Shown here in pieces: positions 52,543 to 62,945 of a DNA stretch of 64,000 nucleotides. Made by a program: the position numbers and the translations under genes. The stretch's first letter is position 1. Each line of letters opens with the position of its first letter. Origin of the DNA: Cordilura impudica (taxonomy: Eukaryota; Arthropoda; Insecta; Diptera; Scathophagidae); assembly GCA_963682025.1 (NCBI GenBank), contig OY821520.1, positions 91,967,992 to 92,031,991 of the forward strand, read 5' to 3'. The notes below the pieces were generated by a model. It had not been told where the DNA came from and searched no databases. It saw nothing but the letters and a program-made list of their open reading frames with translations.

Positions 52543-53979
52543 AATAAAATCTTACAAGTTATATGTTGGTTATTTAGATTTCGTTACAAAAACAAATGCA
52601 GTAAAATTTCGCAGGAAGAACGTTTTCGTGCGTTATATTGTGCTGTTTGGGCAATTCAACAACAGCACTTTTTCGAAGAATTTAGCATTTTAACCAAAGA
52701 AAAACAAATAAAAAATTCTCTTAAATCACTCAGCTTATTCATACAAAATATGAATGGGTTTCCACTAATTCGAGTGGGAGGACGATTGCAAAACGCAGAC
52801 ATTCCCGAAAATCGTAAACATCCGTTTTTGTTACCAAAAGATTGCCATTTCGTTCATATTCTAGTACGTGACATTCACATCCAAAATTATCATGCCGGTC
52901 CAAAAGCTCTCTTAGCTTTCATTCGACAAAAGTTTTGGGTAGTCGGAGCTAGGGCTATCACTAGGAAGATAGTTCGATCATGTACCAGCTGTATACGCTA
53001 TAGACCAAAGCTCGTCCAGCAAATGATGGGTGACTTGCCAATAGAACGTGTAACTCCTGCAAGACCATTCGAAAGGTGCGGTGTTGATTTTTGTGGACCT
53101 ATATACACCTATTTGGAAATAAGAGGAAAACAGCCGTATAAATGTTATGTATCAATTTTTGTTTGCTTTGTTACCAAGGCGGTTCACATTGAAGCCGTAT
53201 CTGATCTTTCGTCTGAAGCCTTCATTGCTGCTTTGAAGCGTTTAATTGGTCGACGTGGTTTGCCGTCGAATATCTTTTGTGACAATGCCACCAATTTCAT
53301 TGGGGCTAATACACAGCTTAATGATATGAAAAAATTGTTTGCGGATAAGTCATTCAAGAATGATATCAATAATTTTTGTTGTAAAAACTTTATTAATTTT
53401 AATTTTATTCCCCCCAGAGCACCCCATTTCGGAGGCATTTGGGAAGCCGCGGTTAAGTCCGCTAAAGGTCATCTTTACCGCACTTTAGCCAATGCTAAAA
53501 TGACCTATGAAGAGCTCTCAACATCGTTGATTGAAATAGAAGCCATTATGAACTCTCGTCCTATTTCATCTCAATCAAGTGATCCTAACGACTTTGAAGC
53601 ATTGACTCCGGGTCATTTCTTAATTGGCGGTCCGCTAAATTCTCTACCTGAGCAAATTGTAGAGTGTCACGAAATTAGCTACATACAGAGGTGGAAACGT
53701 ATAACTGCAGCCAAACAACAGTTCTGGAAAAAGTGGTCAACTGATTATTTAAATGAAATGATTCAAAAAAGTCGTTGGTCTACATCAGAACCGAATATTC
53801 ATCAAAATACTCTTGTACTTATACACGAAGACAATGTGTCTCCATTGAAGTGGGTTCTTGGTCGAATAGTGTCAACATATCCTGGTAAAGATGGGAAAGT
53901 TCGAGTGGCGGACGTTAAAACTGCAAAAGGTTTGTTCCGAAGGCCTGTACATAAGTTAGCTGTCTTATTGAAACATTGA
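52543..53979 (+). CDS. BEL/Pao integrase region, in phase after a TAG
   Basis: The frame continues from the polyprotein in the same phase with no further stop until 53979. The first ATG in it is at 52750. An H2C2 zinc region follows (HIQNYHAG ... CTSC). The catalytic core has Asp in VDFCGP (codon 53086), Asp in FCDNATNF (codon 53281) and Glu in IWEAAVKSAKG (codon 53443). A DUF5641 domain follows (LTPGHFLIGGPL, QRWKRI, LIHEDNVSPLKWVLGRI, RPVHKLAVL). Integrase inserts the DNA copy into the genome and makes the 5-bp duplication. As the sequence stands, integrase could be made only by reading through the TAG or by internal initiation. Confidence 0.93.
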   Translation, partial: NKILQVICWLFRFRYKNKCSKISQEERFRALYCAVWAIQQQHFFEEFSILTKEKQIKNSLKSLSLFIQNMNGFPLIRVGGRLQNADIPENRKHPFLLPKDCHFVHILVRDIHIQNYHAGPKALLAFIRQKFWVVGARAITRKIVRSCTSCIRYRPKLVQQMMGDLPIERVTPARPFERCGVDFCGPIYTYLEIRGKQPYKCYVSIFVCFVTKAVHIEAVSDLSSEAFIAALKRLIGRRGLPSNIFCDNATNFIGANTQLNDMKKLFADKSFKNDINNFCCKNFINFNFIPPRAPHFGGIWEAAVKSAKGHLYRTLANAKMTYEELSTSLIEIEAIMNSRPISSQSSDPNDFEALTPGHFLIGGPLNSLPEQIVECHEISYIQRWKRITAAKQQFWKKWSTDYLNEMIQKSRWSTSEPNIHQNTLVLIHEDNVSPLKWVLGRIVSTYPGKDGKVRVADVKTAKGLFRRPVHKLAVLLKH

Positions 53980-54007
53980 AAAACTGAATCTTTCAACGCT
54001 GCCGGAA

Positions 54008-54361
54008 TGTTGGAGCGCATTAGTTATTTGTTAACATTCTTTAACATTTGTATCATATTTTATTGAAAATTCATTAACAAAATTGCATTGTATTTGAAAA
54101 TATATAGACAGTAAAACGTTAATCATAGCTGTACTTCACTGTAGCTTTAATTTCCAATATTCTGTAAATTTTTTCCATACTTATTTATATAGTTACAGTT
54201 TTAGAACATATTCATGTATAAAAGCAAAAATCTGTAATAAACATGGGGTCATTCGTATTATAACGTTTTGTCGAAAACAAGTTCTTTCATTTTATCTTGC
54301 CCTGTTCAAGTAATTTTCGTGATAGTCTTTGAGCAAAAAGAAAAATTAGACATTTCATCCA
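54008..54361 (+). repeat. 3' LTR of the BEL/Pao element
   Basis: Identical by eye to the 5' LTR over 354 bp. The sequence just before it (TTTCAACGCTGCCGGAA) has no clear polypurine tract, which is unusual for a plus-strand primer site. BEL/Pao tracts can be short. Confidence 0.95.
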
Positions 54362-55405
54362 CTTGCTTTTTTTACGTTTGCTTGTGGCTTATAGGAGACT
54401 GCACCACTGGACCGATCGTCTTGAAATTTTTACACTAGGTAACTGCCTATCCAGAAGGAAAAATGGGCTATTATTTTTTTAGATTTTTCAAGTGAATTTT
54501 TAACATCTAATTTTTACATATAATATCTGGAGTCCACAGCAAGAGTTCTGAAACTATGCACGTGTACATATTAAACTAATTTGAAGAGTTTCGGAAAAAA
54601 TGGGCAGGATCGGAGCAATGGGCGTGGCACCCACCATACAAAATATTTAATGTTGTCTTTCTAGAGTACTGTAATAAATAAAGTCTTGGGACTTAGTGTG
54701 AGTTCATAAGTTATCAACATTAGTGCCCGGAAAAAATGGGCGGGGACAGAGCAGTGTTCCACCCCCTACACAAAGAAAATATATAATGTCGCTGTGGTAA
54801 TGAAAGCCTTCAAACTTTGTCAGAGTACATGAGCTATTAATGTGGGTAGTCGGACAGAAAATGGTCGGACAAAAAAAATATGAAGTACTATGAAAATGAC
54901 AGTCTTGAAATTTTTGACAAGTACATTAATAACCATTGTGAGTAGTCATGGAAAATATGGGCGGAATCACCAAATTAAAAATCGCCAAACCGAAAATTGC
55001 GATACCAAAATTCGCCAAAACCAAATTCGCAAAAATCAAAAATCGCAAAAAATAAAAATCGCCAAAATAAAAAATCACAAAAAACAAAATCGCCAAATTC
55101 AAAAATTGCCAAAACTGAAAATCTCGAATAACAAAATCGCAAAAAACAAGAACCTCTAAAATCAAAAATCACCAAAATAAAAAAATCGCAAAATAAACCA
55201 AAATCGCCAAAGTCAAAAATAACAAAAAAGGGAACAAATAACCAACATCAAAAATCGACAAAATCTAAAATCGCAAAAATAAAAATCGATCAAATCAAAA
55301 ATCACCAAAAGTAAATAAAATGGTTTTCTACAAAATGTATTCCCAGTTTTTAATTTCATTACGATGGGTGCAGCGAAGCGCATCAGCTTGCTGGCAGTTT
55401 CTTAT
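54362..55405 (+). repeat. Family C repeat, main part right of the BEL element
   Basis: After the duplicated CTTGC the repeat continues with GTTTGCTTGTGGCTTATAGG, AACTGCCTATCCAGAAGGAA and cassettes carrying AATGGGCGTGGCACCCACCA. It then enters a degenerate minisatellite (AAAATCGCCAAA, AAAATCGCAAAAA) from about 54970 to 55320. It ends TTTCATTACGATGGGTGCAG, then CGAAGCGCATCAGC. Together with 48057-48081 it is one family C copy of about 1.07 kb before the retrotransposon arrived. Confidence 0.8.
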
Positions 55406-55409
55406 AAAA

Positions 55410-56010
55410 CTATACTTAAAGCTAATATTTTGTAGCGTAGCCATTTTATGTTGTTACCGGTGGGAATATGCATGGCATAGAAGCAACCAATGAGTCAACC
55501 AATTGCTGGGAGCTAAGCGATTTGAGTAGTTGGGATCGTTATCATGTTGGAATATATCAAGGATAATTTCTCAAAGTTGGAAAAGCATGTGTTGTCCAAG
55601 TATTTCACAATATTTACTTGCGTTCATAATCCCATTGTTTTTGATCAATGCATCGATTTCGTCACGGGAGATTACACCATCTAAGCCACCTGACAGTTTC
55701 GCAAAGTAAAGACGCTTCCTCTTGTTGACTCTATTAATGAGATGTTTCTTTGTCAGTCGTCTAGTATGCCAATTTGCTTCATTTAATCTACGGCGCGCAA
55801 TGTAAACTCCAATAGAGGCTCCATTATATTTATTTGTGAAATCAACAATGAACACCAACGTCCTTCGTGGGTCGGTTTTGACAAATATTTTCATATGACG
55901 GTCTTGAAGCGCGGTGGTTTTTCGTGGACGACCAACACCTGATTGTCTTTCTATACTTTTTCTGTGGATTTTTTTATACAAAAGAGTAGACAAATTTCAC
56001 GCATGGACTT
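55410..56010 (-). pseudogene. Tc1-like DD34E transposase, internally deleted
   Basis: The N-terminal part reads GVGRPRKTTALQDRHMKIFV, then IARRRLNEANWHTRRLTKKH and INRVNKRKRLYFAKL, typical of the bipartite DNA-binding region of Tc1 transposases. The catalytic segment with the first Asp is missing. The frame then reads GVISRDEIDALIKNNGIMNA and KYCEILGQHMLFQL. After a stop, FQHDNDPNYSNRL follows, holding the second Asp, and the sequence fades. The third acidic motif is not seen. It lies between a family C repeat and a family A copy, without visible inverted repeats. Confidence 0.75.
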
Positions 56011-56074
56011 TCCTTCCACTAAAGCTTTAATAAGTGCTATTTAGCTATCAGCTGATAACTGTTTCTAATATACA

Positions 56075-56697
56075 ACAAGTAAGAAAATTATAGTCGATCT
56101 TGACCGATATGAAAATATTCATAGCTGGTGCTATATTTATATAGTAGCCCATATGGACCGATACTGACCATATTTGGTAAAGGCACTCATATTTTGAAAA
56201 AATATATACAAACCCAATTTGAAAAAAATCTGTGCAATATATTTGTTTTTTTGATAGATTTAAGTGAAGATCGGGAAGCAGCTCTATATGGGGCCTATGA
56301 CTTAGAATAGTCCTATAGGGATTATTTTTGGACTATTGATTAATGGATATAATATACACATGCAAACCCAATTTGACTGAGATCTATATGATAATTTGGA
56401 TCTTATGGCAATTTATGTCGATTTCATAGGGGTCATTTGTATGGGGACTAGGTCTGAACATGGACCGAATTTCAACAATTTCAACAGCTTTCATTCTATG
56501 ACCGGTTAGTTTGATTACAAGGTTTACATGGACACGCAGACGGACAGACGGACGGACGGACACCGCTAAATCAACTCTGAAAGTGATTGCGAGTCAATCG
56601 GTATAATAAAAGATGGGTCTAGGTCAAATATTTTTGATAGTTACAAACAGCAGCACATAGTCATTATACCCAAACCAGATAGTGGTATAGGCTATTT
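56075..56697 (-). repeat. INE-1-like family A element with deletion next to the hairpin
   Basis: It starts ACAAGTAAGAAAATTATAG, but the second half of the palindrome and the sub-terminal repeat are missing: after GACCGA the sequence jumps to TATGAAAATATTCATAGC. The (GGAC)n core is at about 56540-56562 and the 5' end reads AGTGGTATAGGCTATTTATT. Confidence 0.83.
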
Positions 56698-58235
56698 ATT
56701 AGTATTGAAAAGGTTTTTTAAGAAACTTTAATTTGGAAATCAATAATTAACTTACTTTTATGTTGATTTTTTTGCTCGCTAACAATTTTCACTTTTATAA
56801 AGAGTATACAGCTAAGATTGGTTACCGTTATAATTATTATTATGTTTTATGCTCGCAACTGTACAGTTATTGCCAAAAGTATAAAAATATGTATTTTTAA
56901 ATTTAAAAATATAAAATTAAAATATAATGACAAGCCCAAGTCGGTGTTAATGATGCCGCTTTTCACTACTCCGGATCAAAAGTATTGGGTCTATTTCACT
57001 TATTTTAATGATCTTCTATTTTATGGGATTAGTTCTGCTTACAATTGTTTAACTGTCAGTTAGTTTGTTGGGTTATGGAAGCAGCCGCATAGGGGCGTGC
57101 TCACGTGTGTCTTTCGTAGAGCATGGTGATACCTGTGACTGATATCGCTGAGTCAGCTGCTATAGGGATCAACTTCAAAACAGTCGGATTACCGGATGAA
57201 CAAGATTAATCTATGGGCATGTCGCATTCACGAGTTATGGAAAGCTATCTGGATATATGCTAGGCATGGAAGAGGAAGTGTGATGTCATTTCCGTATTTT
57301 TCCACAATTTATGAAAATAATGCTGACTAATGTTATGTCCACGTTTATGGTATAATAATTTTATTTTTCTCAAGGTATTTCCATGGCTAAGTATTGAAAA
57401 TAATTAATGACCAGTGATCTAGAAGGTGTAAATTTTCATTACAATGAATATGCTTAGAGATCAAACTTGCATTAAGAATAATTTCGTATCACAATTTTGA
57501 ACCAGAGTTTAATTGCTTATATATGTTGTTTAAGAATATATATAATTTTGTCCAGATACTTTAAAACTTTTCTTACCGTGTAATATGTTGCCAATACAGT
57601 GTAATAAATTATGAATATTTCAACAAAATGTCAAAATATAAATTATTAAACATCCACACACATATTAACATTCATGCAACAACAAATATTTAAACCAACA
57701 AGCAATTCAATAATGTAACGCATAATTAATAACTTAAATTTTAAGGTAAAACCAAACTAAACTTGTCGTAATGACCAGTAAAGTGGCGTTTTATTCCTTT
57801 TTCAATATTTTTTTTTTTTTTTGGTTTGCGTACCTACGAATGTATATAAAAATGAACGACAACGTTAAAAAAAAAGTTTTATGTTTGTGTTTCTGATAAA
57901 TACATGGACATGAGCATAATTTTGTAATGGGATTGCGTGTTTAGGCATGTTAAGGTTTGTCACCCATGCCAACGTAAAACTTCAAACATACAATTGAGGA
58001 TTTTTCAGATTCAAAACATTATTGACATAAGGCTGGTACTTATTTTGACTCTGAAACTTGCACAATATACTCAACTCAGTATTTGGATATTTTTAATTGT
58101 GAATTTTGTTAGTTTTGAAAATTAAATTTGTCTATTTTTAAGAAAAAAAAAATGACATTTAGTTTAAAGAAATTTATTTAATTTTTTTCTTATCTTAAAA
58201 AAATTGAATATTTTTGCTATTTTCGCTTAAAATAA
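56698..58235. other. AT-rich sequence, no gene seen
   Basis: About 1.5 kb has no recognisable domain. The frame at 56818-57063 is Ile/Phe/Lys-rich and matches nothing I know. The stretch 57060-57290 is less AT-rich but has no open frame. Confidence 0.45.
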
Positions 58236-58876
58236 AAATTATTTATTTTGGCTGCAGATATGAAAAAGTTCATATCGGATGCTATATCTATATGGGGACT
58301 AGGCCCAAAAATGGACCGATCCTGACCATGTTTGGTAAAGTCTCTTGTATTTTGCAAAAATATATACAAACAAAATTTGAGAAGAATCAGTGCAATATTT
58401 TTGTTTTTTGATAGATTTAAGTGAAGATCGGGAAGCAGCTCTATATGGGGCCAAAGGGATCAGTTTTGGACTACTCATTAGTGAACGTAATGAACGCATA
58501 CAAAACCCAATTTGAGTAAGATCTATATGACAATTTGGATCTTATGGCAATTCATGTCGATTTCATAGGGGTAATTTGTATGGGGGCTAGGTCTGAACAT
58601 GGACCGATTCTCACCAATTTCAATAGCGTTCATCTCATGGCCAATGAAAGCTTACACACCAAATTTCGTCAAAATATGTTCATATTTGCGACCTGCAGTT
58701 TGATTACAAGGTTTACATGGACTCACGGACGGACGGACATTGTTAAATCAACTCAGAAAGTGTTTCTGATTCGATCGGTATAATTAAAGATGGGTCTAGG
58801 TCAAATATTTTTGGTTGTTACAAACAGCAGCACAAATCATTATACCCGAACCACATAGTGGTATAGGGTATAAAAA
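58236..58876 (-). repeat. INE-1-like family A element, 3' end missing
   Basis: It begins within the element at TTTTGGCTGCAGATATGAAA, so the hairpin and 3' terminus are absent. It keeps a reduced GGAC core (near 58725) and a complete 5' end, CCACATAGTGGTATAGGGTA followed by TAAAAAC. Confidence 0.85.
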
Positions 58877-59785
58877 CATATTATGTGCTAACGTTGTTTT
58901 AGAAAATCCCTGAATATGTTTAAGTACAGACGTGGTTTAAAATAAATCTATTGTAAAGGATTTAAATTCTACGGAAGTCTGCATTTTAATTCACTTCAAT
59001 TATATTGTTTATTTTGCATTTATGTTTATAGTAATACAACAATATTCTTAAGACTTTAGGATATATCTTTTGTCTACTAAAGTATACAATAATATTTTAT
59101 TTTTTATAATTTATCAACAATTTAAAGACGGAGTCAAAAATTTACAAAGAAAACTTAAAAAAGAAGACTTAAAGTATGATGATAAATTATGATATCAGCT
59201 CATTAATATGTGAAGTTTGTATTTAATTATAATATTTATCCACATTCTTAATAAAGTTATTTGGGGCAAATGTAAACCTGTGAATTTGTAGATTCTCTTT
59301 TAAAGCTAAATTCCATTAATAATTAACCTGTATGTATTTATTTAACTAAAGAAGGTTAACTACAAAACCAGATACTACATATATATATATAATAGTAAAT
59401 TTTTAATGCAGTAAATAATATATTAATAAAAATCAATCTGTGATTTATTTTTTAAATTCACTCTGCTATAATTTGCCGATGTTCCAGGGGATGTAGGAGA
59501 AAAAGTAAATTCACAATTTTACTCAGTTTTATCAATGTTCGGTTAATTTAGGTTAGGTTAGGATATGTTAGGCGGGTTGTTCGAGCTTCTGTCCAATATT
59601 AAGCACAAAAGTAACTAAAGTAGAAGAGGGATATGGGAATAATATATAAAATAAGAGAAACAGCTGTTTGCCCGCTATAATTTTCCTTAAACCACCCGGA
59701 GTCCCTTATGAAATTAACAAGATCGCCAAGTGCAACTTCTAGTATACAGTCCAGATTGTTAAAAAATATTTTATATAGATACTAG
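58877..59785. other. AT-rich sequence, no gene seen
   Basis: No frame with a domain is visible. A short TTAGG-like run, TTTAGGTTAGGTTAGGATAT, occurs near 59546. A (TA) run lies near 59380-59392. Confidence 0.45.
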
Positions 59786-59787
59786 CA

Positions 59788-60566
59788 GTTACCCGATGCT
59801 CTTTGCTACAGCCCTCATAACGAAATAAAGAGTAGGGAATACGTTTTGTAGAAAACCACTTTTTTATAGGAGGTGCCACGCCCATTAGTCAGATCCCGCC
59901 CATTTTTTGGGCAACTACTCACATTAATAACTTATGAACTCAGACAAAGTCGCAAGACTTTCACTATTATAGTACTCCAGTTATATTATATTAAATACTT
60001 ACTTTGTATGGGGGTACCACGCCCGCTGGTCCAATCCCGCCCATTTTTTTATGGGACTGCTCACTTTAATAACTCATGAACTCAGACAAAATCCCAAGGC
60101 TTTCACTATTACAGTACTTCAAATATATGAAATTATATATTTACTTTGTATGGGAGGTACCACGCCCACTGATCTGATTCCGCCAATTTTTTTTCGAGTA
60201 CTAACATTGATAACTTATGAACTCACACAAAGTCCCAAGACTTTATCTATTACAATACCCTAGATATATGACATTAAATATTTGCTTTGTATTGTGGGTG
60301 CCACTCCCATTGGTCCGATGCCGCCCATTTTTCCACAACTCTTCGAATTATTTAAATATGTTCAGAACTCTTGCTGTCGTAGTACTCCAGATATTATATG
60401 TTTAAATTAGATGTTAAAAATTCATTTTGTATGGGGGTGCCACGCCCACTTGAAAATCAAAAAATGTAGCCTATTTTTCCTTCCGGATAGGTTGTGGTGT
60501 AGTCTCCTATAAACCGCAAACAAACAAACAGACAAACACACACAAGTCCATTTTTATATATAAGAT
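59788..60566 (-). repeat. Family C repeat with four ~140-bp tandem cassettes
   Basis: The start is CTAGCAGTTACCCGATGCTC, then TTTGCTACAGCCCTCATAAC. Cassettes begin near 59870, 60010, 60151 and 60294. Each has a GGTRCCACGCCC phrase, TCCSATCCCGCCCATTTTTT, AATAACTTATGAACTCAGAC, a CAAGACTTTCACTATTA phrase, a TAGTACTCCAGATAT phrase and TACTTTGTATGG. The end has TAGCCTATTTTTCCTTCCGG, AACCGCAAACAAACAAACAG and TCCATTTTTATATATAAG. No coding frame is supported. The frames seen in the cassettes repeat from unit to unit with the DNA. Confidence 0.82.
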
Positions 60567-60626
60567 ATACAGATTCTAACTAAAATAAAAAATTCCTTGA
60601 GGGTAAAACAACGTTTGCCGGGTCCA

Positions 60627-61088
60627 GCTAGTATATAATAAAAATGGAGTTGTGTATGTTTGTTTGTATGTTTGTTTGTTTGTGGTTTATTGGACACTAC
60701 ACCAATGTACTGATCGTCTTGAAATTTTTACAGTAGGTAACTGCCTATCCGGAAGGAAAAATAAGTTATATTTTTTTATTTTTCAAGTGGGCGTGGCACC
60801 TCCCATACAAAGCGAATTTTTGGGCGGGATTAGACCAATGGGCGTGGTACCCCCATACAAAGTAAGTATTCAATATAATATAACTGGAGTAATATAATAG
60901 TGAAAGTCTTGCGGCTTTGTTTGATTTCATAAGTTATTAATGTGAGTAGTTGCCCAAAAAATGAGCGGGATCAGACCAATGGGCGGGCATCTCCTGTACA
61001 AAGAAATAGTTTTCTACAAAACGTATTCCCTGCTTTATATTTCGTTACGAGGGGTGTAGCGAAGCGCATCGGGTTACTGCTAGTACCT
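60627..61088 (+). repeat. Family C repeat, opposite orientation
   Basis: It starts ATATAATAAAAATGGAGTTG and a (TTTG)n run. It passes through ACTGCCTATCCGGAAGGAAA, two partial cassettes (GGGCGTGGCACCTCCCATAC and GGGCGTGGTACCCCCATACA) and ends ATTTCGTTACGAGGGGTGTA, then GCGAAGCGCATCGGGTTACT. It faces the copy at 59788-60566 across 60 bp, which includes a GCCGGGTCCAGCTAG phrase of a third repeat type. Confidence 0.8.
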
Positions 61089-61153
61089 ACTTATATAAAA
61101 AAAAACGTTGTGCATTTGTTTATATTAATTGAAAACTGTTAGTGTAATAAAAT

Positions 61154-61193
61154 CTCCCTGAAGAAGCCGGGAAAATCCGGCGAAACGTTGGAG
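61154..61193 (+). ncRNA. Possible Penelope-type hammerhead-like motif
   Basis: CTCC, then CTGAAGA, A, GCCGG, loop GAAAAT, CCGGC, GAAAC, GTT, GGAG. CTGANGA, then a GC-rich stem, then GAAA is the conserved core order of a hammerhead ribozyme. Similar CTGAAGAAG...CGAAACG motifs occur in Penelope-like retroelements, some of which carry hammerheads. Here an extra A precedes stem II, and CTCC/GGAG would close the core as a plain hairpin. No Penelope reverse transcriptase or GIY-YIG domain is seen nearby. Self-cleavage is not established. Confidence 0.35.
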
Positions 61194-61358
61194 AAAAAAG
61201 AACGTATTAGTTTTTGTTTTAACTCTTGACCAGTATAGCCAAGTAAGTGTACAAAATAAACATCATAACCTGGTCTAAAACCAAATCAACAAAAACCATG
61301 TTTTATTTATGGAAATGAAAATAAATATTTATTGTAACATATTAGAATGACCAATATA

Positions 61359-61715
61359 TCTATAATATTAGTAGGCTAGGCGATTTCTTGTGATCGATGT
61401 TGTGTTCTACCGTTTGATCCCGATTTGGACCAAACGTATATTATTTGAAAGGTATTTCTTTTTAGCCGTTTTGCAGATTTACAGATTTTTAAATTTTTTC
61501 CTTTATTTTGAGTAAATTGCATTTAAAGTTGTTACTAACACATACATAAAATTATACATATGCTATGTGTGTGTTTTATTAAATTTGGTAATGAGTTTGT
61601 TATCTTCATTTACAATAATAATAAACAATAAAAGTGTTGGTTTGTGAATTGGCTAAGTTGAAAAATAACGCTACCTAGAAATTGCACTCGAATTTCGAGC
61701 GCTGGAATCCGCTAG
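61359..61715 (+). mobile_element. Short non-autonomous Helitron, complete
   Basis: The 5' end is TCTATAATATTAGTAGGCTA. The 3' end has the hairpin GCACTCGAATTTCGAGCGC at about 61684-61702, nine bases, then CTAG at 61712-61715. The flanking bases are A (61358) and T (61716), the standard Helitron insertion site. The copy at 28968-29328 has the same ends and flanks, so this is a real family with defined ends of about 360 bp. It encodes nothing. It directly abuts a decayed Helitron helicase on the opposite strand. Confidence 0.88.
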
Positions 61716-62945
61716 TTTCTATTATTGTAATGGTATTATTATAATGAACAATATTTTTAGTTTCATTATTCTCACAGTAAATGAATAAATTTGCTGGCTA
61801 TCCGACACGGAAACATGCCACATATAGTTGCCCGTGGGAAAAACAACTGTTTTCGAGGTCCAAACCACATATTTGCAATGATTGGTCCTTTAGATTTATT
61901 AATTTATAAATTTATTATTATCATAGGAATTCTTGGCAGCAAAACATGTTCTCCTTTAAATTTTCCTTTGAGAATTTGGGCCTCAATAAAATTGGGCGTG
62001 ATTCTCTCAGCAATTAAACTGGTTCTATTACATAGTCTCGGAGCGTTGAGGTTACATAGCATAATTATTGGAGAATCAACTTTTAATTTTAATAAATGTG
62101 GCGGTAGACCGGGCACATCAAGTGAATTCAAAAATTTTATTGGATAATTGACTGCTTCATTTTCTTCAACATACCATCCATAGATTTGAAAGAAAACGTT
62201 TCGGAATCAATCATGTCCTGAATAACAACATTAATATTATCGACATCGCCTAAAATAGCTCTTTCACTTAAACAATCATGGTTACGATGTTGGTTTTTGA
62301 ATGTCGGGGAGTACATTTTCAATTAGTTCATCGCATGGCGATATAAATTGACAAAAATCTTGTGGATATTTTAATAGTTTGGCTGGTTGGGTTAATATTA
62401 TTTTTACCATTACCCAGATCAAGTAGTCGTTTTGAAAATTGGTCAGCCGTTGGACCATTTTGTAATCGTACTCGCATATTTGTTGTTAATTTTATAGTTT
62501 GAACGCTACTCCATAACGTTGATGATTTTCAGCAGGCATTTATTTCGTCAGCATAGGTTTATTTTGGTATGACTGGCAATGTTTGACGAAAATCTCCAGA
62601 TAATAAAATGAGAGCTCCACCAAGAAGTCTTTCATTGCCTTTCAAATCTTTTAAAGTTCTATGTATGTAATGCTTCTAAGGAATGTTTGTGAGCCATGGT
62701 ACATTCATTCTAAATAATAATACTGCATTTTGCAGAAATTTTGCCATACCGGAATGTTTTTTGATACTACATACGTCATTCTCATTTATTTGTACGTTTA
62801 ACGGTGATTTGAGTGCTGAATGAGCTGTACGACAACCATGCAATATTGTTGTGGCTATTCCGGACGAAGCAATAGCCAATACAATTTTTCCTTCCTTTTT
62901 GGTTAGAATATTTATATATAAAAACGTTTGTGAATTTTGTAACTT
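61716..62945 (-). pseudogene. Helitron Pif1-like helicase, C-terminal part, decayed
   Basis: This is the helicase half of a rolling-circle Rep/Hel protein, which would unwind the element during transposition. Down the minus strand: AIASSGIATTILHGCRTAHS, then ALKSPLNVQI, then a Walker B region altered from the usual WDE. LGGALILLSGDFRQTLPVIP and INACLKSSTLWSSVQTIKLT follow, then HDCLSERAILGDVDNINVVI and NSLDVPGLPPHLLKLKVDSP. IIMLCNLNAPRLCNRT comes next and, in another frame, SLQICGLDLENSCFSHGQLY. The Walker A loop (GGTGKT in relatives) is not recognisable; similarity fades near 62945. Several stops and shifts occur. No Rep domain remains. Confidence 0.82.

Larger units (their letters stand above)
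48082..54361 (+). mobile_element. Complete BEL/Pao LTR retrotransposon
   Basis: Two 354-bp LTRs, starting TGTTGGAGCG and ending TTTCATCCA, bound a 6,280-bp element. CTTGC flanks it on both sides (48077-48081 and 54362-54366), a 5-bp target duplication. Inside, in order, are a tRNA-Lys type primer binding site, a leader with a duplicated 90-bp unit, and one reading frame for Gag, protease, reverse transcriptase, RNase H and integrase, interrupted by one TAG. The protein order, protease type and DUF1759/DUF5641 domains place it in BEL/Pao. The identical-looking LTRs and exact duplication mean a recent insertion. There is no envelope gene. Confidence 0.97.

Noticed and set aside
56818..57063. 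81-residue frame considered as a possible hypothetical gene.
   Set aside because: Composition follows the AT-rich background and no motif or neighbouring structure supports it.
59543..59575. TTAGG-like run resembling insect telomere repeats.
   Set aside because: Only about three to four imperfect units, interstitial, and flies lack TTAGG telomeres. A chance or microsatellite origin is sufficient.
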